A DNA stretch of 64,000 bases from Shinisaurus crocodilurus (Eukaryota > Chordata > Lepidosauria > Squamata > Shinisauridae): NCBI GenBank assembly GCA_021292165.1, contig CM037876.1, forward strand, positions 286,476,521 to 286,540,520, read 5' to 3'. Numbering within the stretch: position 1 is the first letter of the stretch; every line of letters starts with the position of its first letter. The notes beneath the pieces are model-generated. The model saw only the letters and a list, made by a program, of their open reading frames with translations. It was not told the origin of the DNA and did no database searches. The position numbers were made by a program, and so were the translations under genes. Below are positions 57,494 to 64,000 of the stretch, one piece after another.

Positions 57494-58186
57494 GCGAATA
57501 TTGAAAAATATGTCTATAAGAATTAAAGAGAATTTTTATAAACTAATTTGGAGATGGTATTTGACTCCGGTGAGATTAAATAGAATAGATAACAAATGTT
57601 CTCCAATGTGTTGGCGAGGATGTCAGGAGCTCGGTACATATGCTCACATGTGGTGGAGTTGTAAAAATGTAATGGATTTTTGGAAAATGATTTTTGAGGA
57701 AATATCAGAAATTGTTGGAGCTGATTTAGAGGTTTGTCCTAAACTAGCTTTGCTATCAATAACGGAAAAGGTGACCGGTCCTCAAAACGTTAAAGAATTA
57801 ATTATAAATTTGTTAACGGCAGGTAGATTAATGATAGCAAGGAAATGGAAAATTCAGCTAGTTTTCACTATTACCGATTAGTATAAAGAAGTATAGGATA
57901 TGGCATTGAATGATATGTTGACTTGTAATATCAAATGCAAAAGGGGTCAATTAAAGAAAAATATTTTTAAGGATATTTGGGGTTTATTTCTGGAATATGT
58001 GTTAAAAAGGGGGAAAGGGAGTTTACCCTGTCAAGATATGTTGTATTTTTGGAATAATGAACAATTATAGAGTTACTGTATTATTTGGTCCCATGGTGAT
58101 GGGAGCACTATATTAGTTATATGTGTGTGTTATTTTCTTTGTATTGTTTAAAATTTTTTAAAATAACAATATTTTTTAAAAAAGAA
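57494..58186 (+). mobile_element. 5'-truncated L1 (LINE-1) insertion
   Basis: The plus strand encodes the last part of L1 ORF2: ENFYKLIWRWYLTPVRLNRI, the CW-x-G-C region, ELGTYAHMWWSCKNV and LEVCPKLALLSITEKV. Stop codons appear from about 57880. The 3' end is A-rich. A perfect 16-bp target duplication AGAAAGAAGCGGAAAG lies at 57478-57493 and 58187-58202. It is about the same length as the L1 at 10722-11399 and begins at nearly the same point of ORF2. Confidence 0.94.
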
Positions 58187-58256
58187 AGAAAGAAGCGGAA
58201 AGAAAAACAGACAAATCTCATTATGGCAAAATCCTTCCTCTCTGGTGCTTGATAGT

Positions 58257-59388
58257 AATACTTAGAATCATAGAAAAGTAGAGTTGGAAGGGGTCTACAA
58301 GGCCATCGAGTCCTGCCACCCCCTGCTCAATGCAGGAATCCAGGTTAAAGCATCCCTTGAATGCCTCCAGAGTGGGAGAGCCCACCACCTCCCTAGGTAG
58401 TTGATTCCATTGTCTTATTGCTCTGAGAGTCAGGAAATTTTTCCTGATGTTTAGGTGGAATCTAGGTTCCTGTAACTTGAGCCCATTATTCCGTGTCCTG
58501 CAAACTGGGATGATCGTGAAGAGATCCTGGCCCGCCTCTGTGTGACATCCCTTCAAGTGCTGGAAGAGTGCGATCATATCTCCCCTCAGTCTCCTCTTCT
58601 GAAGGCTAAACATGCCCAGTTCTTTCAGTCTCTCCTCATAGGGCCTCGTTTCCAGTCCCTTTATCATCCTTGTTGCCCGTCTCTGAACCCTCTCCAGTTT
58701 GTCTACGTCCTTCTTAAAGTGTGGTGCCCAGAACTGGACGCAGTACTCAAGATGAGGCCTAACCAGTGCTGAGTAAAGGGGAATTATCACTTCACGTGAT
58801 TTGGAAGCTATACTTCTATTAATGCAGCCCAAAATAGCATTTGCCTTCTTTGCAGCCACATCGCATTGCTGGCTCATATTCAGTTTGTGATCCACCACAA
58901 TTCCAAGATCCTTCTCACTCGTAGTATTGTTAAGCCAAGTGTCCCCCATTCTGTAACTCTGCATTTGGTTTCCTTTCCCTAGGTGCAGCACTTGGCATTT
59001 ATCCCTATTAAATTTCATTCTGTTGTTTTCAGCCCAGCGCTCCAGCCTATCGAGGTAGCTTTGAATTTGTTTCTGTCTTCCAGAGTATTAGCTGTTCCAC
59101 CCAACTTTGTGTCATCTGCAAACTTGATAAGCATTCCCTGTACCTCCTCATCCAAGTCATTAATAAAAATGTTGAAGAGCACTGGGCCCAGGACCGAGCC
59201 CTGTGGTACCCCACTCGTTACCTCTCCCCAGTTTGAGAAGGAACCATTGATAAGCACTCTTTGAGTCCGATTCTGTAGCCAATTGTGGATCCACCTGATC
59301 CACAATTAGCTAGCTCGCTAATCAGGATATCATGAGGCACTTTGTCTAAAGCTTTGCTGAAGTCCAGATATATGATGTCCACTTAGCA
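58257..59388 (-). mobile_element. CR1 LINE 3' fragment, 1.1 kb
   Basis: On the minus strand the RT core is readable: [51 protein letters not shown] and [10 protein letters not shown]. After a frameshift near 59017 it continues [38 protein letters not shown] and EERLKELGMFSLQKRRLRGD. The 3' end shows the CR1 TTGGACTCGATGG-type motif (eroded) and a partial ATTCTA octamer. The RT catalytic FADD box is intact, but the frameshift and 5' truncation make it dead. Confidence 0.96.
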
Positions 59389-59550
59389 GGGGGCCATAAA
59401 CTTACAGGTTCCAAAAATTCCATTTTACAAAACCATTTCAAACATGGAGTGAGCCCAAGAGTCCAACCATGTATTTCCTTATGTATCCATCAGGATCAAA
59501 CGAGTAATGACATCATAATCAGTCAAATCTCTTCAACTCCCCTCCTCTAG

Positions 59551-59620
59551 TTTCCTGCAATGAGCAGGGGGTTGGACTCGATAGCTTTGTAGGCTCCTTC
59601 CAACTCTATATTTCATAGAT
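59551..59620 (+). mobile_element. CR1 3' tail fragment
   Basis: GAGCAGGGGGTTGGACTCGA and GTAGGCTCCTTCCAACTCTA are the CR1 3' end; the terminal octamer repeat is eroded. It lies just beyond the 5' end of the larger minus-strand CR1 and in the opposite orientation. Confidence 0.9.
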
Positions 59621-61320
59621 TAAATCTATGAAACTCTCTGGCAGCAGATATTAGTATTTAAATTGGAAAGTCCAGGACAATTGTCCACCTGATACCCTGC
59701 CAGGTAAGAAACTCATTAACGTTTTAACCTGGGTTCCAGAAGGGTAGGCTGACAGACAATCCGCCAGACTGTACCCTATGTGACAAACAAGATAAACCAA
59801 AGGAAATTAATCTTCTGTACACTCTAGCTAGGTTGCACTAATTTGAAAGCTTTGCTTATGTTGGATCTTTCTTTTTAAATGGGCAATAGCATGGCCAGCA
59901 TAGGCCAGTCCATTATGCTATGTTATGTCACAATGAGAAACTAATCTTTAGTTACACTATTTTTATGTTACATGGAAAACTCAAAACAAATCTTACTTGT
60001 TTACATATCAATTCTTACATAGCTATGCTTATTCTTCCATTCACTTTTAATGAAGGGCCACTACAGCAACTCAAGAGTGATTCTTACTCTTCCATACAAC
60101 AATAATTCTTGACCTGTCTTGAAATCTATTTTAAGCTACTCTGTACACTGATGCATTCACGATCAAGTACCCTCTTTATATGACTGTGTATCCAGTTTTT
60201 CTCCCTGTTCAATTCCACAAATGGAATACAACTTTCTAAAAGAAAGCATGAGAAAGATATATAGCAAAGTCCAACCATCACCTCCTCATTCTCTCCTACA
60301 CAAAGGAACAACTTTCCCCTGAATTCTAGAAACCAGCTTAAACAAAAAGGATCTAACAGAACTTTAAAAAATGCTCCAAGGAAAAGTGAACAAAAGGGAC
60401 CACAGAAATTTCTGCAGACTTGCTACTAGTTGCAAATATTCAAGTAGTAATTGAGGCTTCAAGGGAAACCTTCACAGAGCTTAGGGTTAATTAATACCCA
60501 AGATTTATCTTGAGTAAGAACAATCTTGCTATTAAGTATGATGGGCTAACAATGAGACATTATTTCAATAATGTACTTATTCCAAGTTTGTGCCAGAGGT
60601 AAAAAAAAAAAAACACGGCAAAATCATGGCGTTTCAACACCTAATTTTAAAATATCCAGCCCTTTACCAGCTTCCAATTCCACAAAGGGAGAAAAAAAAA
60701 AACTCACTTTGGTTAAATGTCTCCCCTTGCTGATCTGATCTTTTCTTTCGCAGCAGCAGAGAGAAAAAATAAAATATTTTCTCCATGAGAAAATGACCAC
60801 AGTCTACACATGCTTTTCAGTCAATTATATTTTAAGGGGGTAAACGACTGCCCAATAAAACCATACTTAGGACTAACCATAGTTTGTCCAGGTTCAGATG
60901 TCACAACAAGCTGTGGTTAGTCTAAAATGGAAGTGAACGCTTTCTAACTACTACTCCCGGCTGTGCCAGAAGAGGAGCGCAAACCTGAGGGGAGACTAGG
61001 CTCATTTTTGTAACAATCATCCATCCAAACAAGGGCACTGTATATGTAACGAAGTAAATATAACAAAGGTCACCTTGTGGATTTTGCCATCCAGGACACA
61101 ATGTATGCCATATTTCACTCAAGTCCAAACTGTATTTATAGTACATGCAAACCAGATAAAACACTGTTTATGATACTTAAGTCTGGTGAGTTATTTATTT
61201 GGCTTCATAGTTTTCCACAATCCTGACCTAGCTCCTATGGAGGGGGAGAGATTCAAATGCAAACTAAGAATTACTGCAGATCAATTTCATGGGGTGATCC
61301 CAAGTTCTAGTACTAAGAAG
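59621..61320. other. intron sequence with no recognised feature
   Basis: Intron DNA upstream of the large BTB exon. I searched for the expected short first coding exon of BTBD7 by its N-terminal wording and did not find it here. Confidence 0.5.
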
Positions 61321-61956
61321 CAGGGATGGGGACTCGGACTCGAGGACTCGACTCGTGAGTCGGACTGAGTCCCCCCTCTGACTCGACTCGGACTCGAGTC
61401 CCAATATTTTTAATGGGACTCGAGACTCGACTCGGGACTCGAGACCAAGGACTCTTCAACATCCCTGGGCTGTGCCAGAAGGAGTGGAGCGTGATTGCCG
61501 GCGAAGAGTGCATGGAAGCGAGGTGTGCCGCTGCTCAGCCACTATGGACGGCTACCAGGAGTGCAGCCCCAACAGTGTGTCAAGATTTATTTTGATTGAT
61601 GTGTTGTGTACTTGGGAGAGGCAGAAGAAGGACCTGAGATTACTCTGTGTGGCTGCTCTGAGTGTGTTTCTGGTTCCAGCAAGTTCATCACCATTGGAGC
61701 GGGTGTTCAGTGAGGGTGGAATTGTGATGAGATCTCACCGTTCCAGAATGGGGCCCAAACATTTAGAAAAAATCATGTTCCTCAAATGCAACATGGATAA
61801 GTTTTAGGAAGTACAGCAAGTTTATTTTTTAAAAATCATTTTTCTAAAATGCAACCTTTCAGACATTTTGGGTTTGGCTGCCTCTGCCTGCCTGTCTGGG
61901 GTTCCCAGCCTCCTCTGCCTGCCTGGTCTCTTCTTGACCAGTTCAACAGTTGAATT
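61321..61956 (+). mobile_element. hAT-related element with TCGAGTC-rich foldback end (copy B), interrupted
   Basis: It starts CAGGGATGGGGACTCGGACT. The 61321-61467 block is a near-palindrome ending CTTCAACATCCCTG, equivalent to 30647-30799 of copy A in reverse orientation. The hATC remnant follows. Homology to copy A stops at about 61956, where the LTR begins, so the far end is either displaced beyond the window or lost. Confidence 0.88.
61472..61807 (+). pseudogene. hAT transposase C-terminal (hATC) remnant, copy B
   Basis: The 111-residue frame contains FLVPASSSPLERVFSEGG and IVMRSHRSRMGPKHLEKIMF, then LKCNMDKF and a stop. This is the complete C-terminal end of a hAT transposase, less damaged than copy A. 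No catalytic domain lies upstream; the palindromic block takes its place. Confidence 0.9.
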
Positions 61957-62493
61957 TGTTAGGTTTTGCATAAGCAGAACGAGATTACCACCTGACATCG
62001 GGATTATCACCTGACCTGGTGGGTGTTACTTGAGTTCAAGTACAGAAGGTCTTTGGTCAGGAGACATAGTCTCGAGGTGATGTGACTCAGCAGCCTTGAA
62101 CAGGTTTGGATAAACATGTTGATGAGTAGGTTGTGCAACTGGGTGAGTAATATCCTATTCATAGATGCAGGGTCTGGGGTATATAAGCTAGCACACTTGC
62201 TTGCTTCCGCCATTCCTCTTCATCTCTCTCTGCTGCTTGTTCGTCTCAGCACGACATGTGTCTTGATCTGGACTTCACTTCATCTAGCCTTACCACTGGG
62301 GTAGTGGGTTTGAGTCTGCAATGATGTAGTGAGTAGAAATGCATTGATTGCCTTAATCCCATGTAATTGGGTCTTACAAATAAACTCTTTAATCTTTATT
62401 AACTGCTGTTATCTCCTCCTTCCGCTTGCGTGACTGGGACTGAGGGTCATTGGCTAGGGGAGCTTTTGAACCCGAGTCAGTCCAACTCTCACA
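61957..62493 (+). mobile_element. copia-like LTR
   Basis: The segment starts TGTTAGGTTTTGC exactly where hAT copy B homology ends, and ends AACTCTCACA. It has a TATA-like GGTATATAAGC at about 62178 and a poly(A) signal AATAAA at about 62378. It is followed after two bases by a half-tRNA-type primer site at 62496. The order promoter, poly(A) signal, CA end and primer site is that of a 5' LTR. Ty1/copia is inferred from the primer site. The partner LTR would lie beyond 64000. Confidence 0.72.
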
Positions 62494-62495
62494 TC

Positions 62496-62509
62496 GGTTA
62501 TGGGCCCAG
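62496..62509 (+). promoter_or_regulatory. primer-binding site complementary to internal initiator tRNA-Met
   Basis: GGTTATGGGCCCAG is the exact complement of CTGGGCCCATAACC, the anticodon stem-loop region of initiator tRNA-Met. Drosophila copia and relatives use a 5' half of this tRNA as primer, so the site marks copia-type reverse-transcription initiation. Its position two bases after the LTR end fits. Confidence 0.8.
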
Positions 62510-64000
62510 ATAAGGATCAGATTACGATCTGATGGTTATCTGATGGGCAGATAAGCCACAGAACGCAGTTCGGAGAAATTCGGCAGTTATAGAGTTAAAG
62601 GAATTTGTTTACTATTTGTAAGAACGGTTTGTAAATAACCGGGAAAGGCGAAGGCAGTGTTGCTAAAGCTGGATGCTGATAACAGCGGCTTGGAATGCAG
62701 CACAACTGAAAAATGCTGAAACAGAGAGACGGAGGATTTTTCGTTTTGGAAGCAGCTGAAACGGAGGTGCCAGGCTTGGCAAAATCCGAGGTTCGGGCAG
62801 CTACTAGGCTGAACAGTGAACAACGCTGGACACAAGAATTTCGTATTCCACAGCTTGCTGGAGTGATTGTCAAGGAGCTGTATCGGGCAAGGAAATAATC
62901 TTCAGGAGGCTCTGTGTGTCTACTCAAGGCTACAGCAGGAGGATCATATTTCACTTACAGTTTTCTTCACTCAGCAGCGGATCAGCTATCTTTTGCATTG
63001 TATCAACAAGTGGCTTGGATTACAAATGCGTGGATTACGTCTGACGTGGGTAAAGCGTCTGGAGCGTCATGTCGCAGTATTATGGGAAACCTGATACTAC
63101 AGCGGAGGCTGTATCAAACCAGCGGAGGCGTGGTTTTGAAGCAACAGAGAAAAGCAGCGCGGCAGTTTTGAACAGAGAAAGCTGTGCTTAAAATGTGAAG
63201 CTGTTCTTCATTTTCTTCATGTGGGATCACAGAAGAAGGAGCTTGAAATCAGCAGGGGTGCTGCTGAAGGGACAAACTTTGTGTTTTAACCCAAGACATA
63301 ACAAAATAGACATTATTTTGTTGTGAGCAGAAAACAGTGGATTGTTTAAACGAAGCTTTCTGTGTTGGACATGAATAAACAGGAAGAGGACTATGAAAAT
63401 GGTCAGAAGTTTAACAGTCATGTTTTTTTGAAAATGTATTTCTTGAAAGTTGGATAACTTGGATTCAAGAAAGTGTAATATATGCTCTCTGAAATGTCAG
63501 GAAATGTACTGAATGTATATATGACTTGAGTATATTGTGGATTTTTCTGTAGCAAAATGTAAAATACTGAATAAGTAGGTATGTTTATATGGCAAAGCTA
63601 AGAGATGGATTATTTCTTTCATACTGTAATGGTGTAATAAAGAAATGGAAAGTTGTACTGATGCAACTATAAAAGGTTAAATGCTTATATGTATGACATC
63701 TACATGCATGCATATCACATGAATGTTTGATCATTTAGATTCACAGGCTTGTGAAAGAAAATGCAAACTGTGTTGTGGGGAAAGCATTTGGAAACTGTAA
63801 TTTTCACATGAAAGGTAATTTTGTGCACATAAACAAGGGATGCTAGCTTCAACAGGTAAACTGGAAGGCAAGCTAAAAAAAACAGTTCATTTCATTCAAT
63901 TTGTTCTTGGTGATCTTGTGGGTACTCTGATGGTTTTTAGAGGAAAGGCACGTTATTTCATGATGTTAATTGATCAAAACACGAGGTACAGGTTGTGTAC
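62510..64000 (+). other. sequence downstream of copia-like LTR, no gag-pol recognised
   Basis: This should be the internal region of the LTR element if the insertion is full length. Only short frames are present (for example 62713-62898 and 62914-63171), and none shows gag, protease, integrase or RT motifs. It could be a long untranslated leader, an internally deleted element, or flanking intron if the insertion is truncated. Confidence 0.4.

Noticed and set aside
62713..63171. Frames after the copia-like LTR as a gag gene
   Set aside because: No gag zinc knuckle or capsid wording is visible and the frames are short; left as unassigned sequence.
56528..64000. First coding exon of BTBD7
   Set aside because: No sequence matching the expected N-terminal wording with a donor in the right phase was found, so it is taken to lie outside the window.

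Overview
The window comes from a vertebrate nuclear genome, most likely a squamate reptile (lizard or snake). It carries one host gene, BTBD7, on the minus strand. The gene is split into nine readable coding exons with GT/AG boundaries and consistent phases (4859-55880). The squamate inference rests on the transposon mix: CR1, L2-like and L1 LINEs, palindromic hAT MITEs, a DIRS retrotransposon, a Tc1 element, a copia-like LTR and tRNA-derived SINEs. No organelle, bacterial or viral genome signature is present.

Layout from left to right. 1-4858 is probably the BTBD7 3' UTR plus downstream sequence, with two palindromic MITEs and a CT/CA microsatellite. 4859-25763 holds the last eight coding exons, in reverse order, with introns of about 1-4 kb. 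These introns contain an L1, several MITEs, a Tc1 element with a LINE and a hAT element nested in it, LINE tails, a SINE and a long zinc-finger LINE fragment. 25764-54800 is one intron of about 29 kb that contains no recognisable host exon. It holds two diverged copies of one LTR family, another solo-type LTR, Tigger-like MITEs, a 1-kb hAT relative with a TCGAGTC-rich foldback end, L2/CR1 LINEs and a decayed DIRS element. 54801-55880 is the large exon encoding both BTB domains. 55881-64000 is the intron upstream of it. That intron holds an L1, a 1.1-kb CR1, a second copy of the TCGAGTC hAT family, and an LTR followed by a primer-binding site matching an internal piece of initiator tRNA-Met, the Ty1/copia half-tRNA arrangement. 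The first coding exon of BTBD7, with the start codon, was not found and probably lies beyond position 64000.

The exons together encode about 1,095 residues. With the roughly 27 N-terminal residues expected from known orthologues, the protein would be about 1,120 residues, close to the vertebrate family length. BTBD7 is a two-BTB/BACK-domain protein linked to epithelial remodelling and branching. All other coding-like stretches are transposon relics. Nothing here looks like an undescribed multi-gene system. The most unusual items are the TCGAGTC foldback hAT family, the copia-like LTR with its half-tRNA priming site, and a set of palindromic MITEs whose 8-bp target duplications share a central TA (Buster-type hAT).
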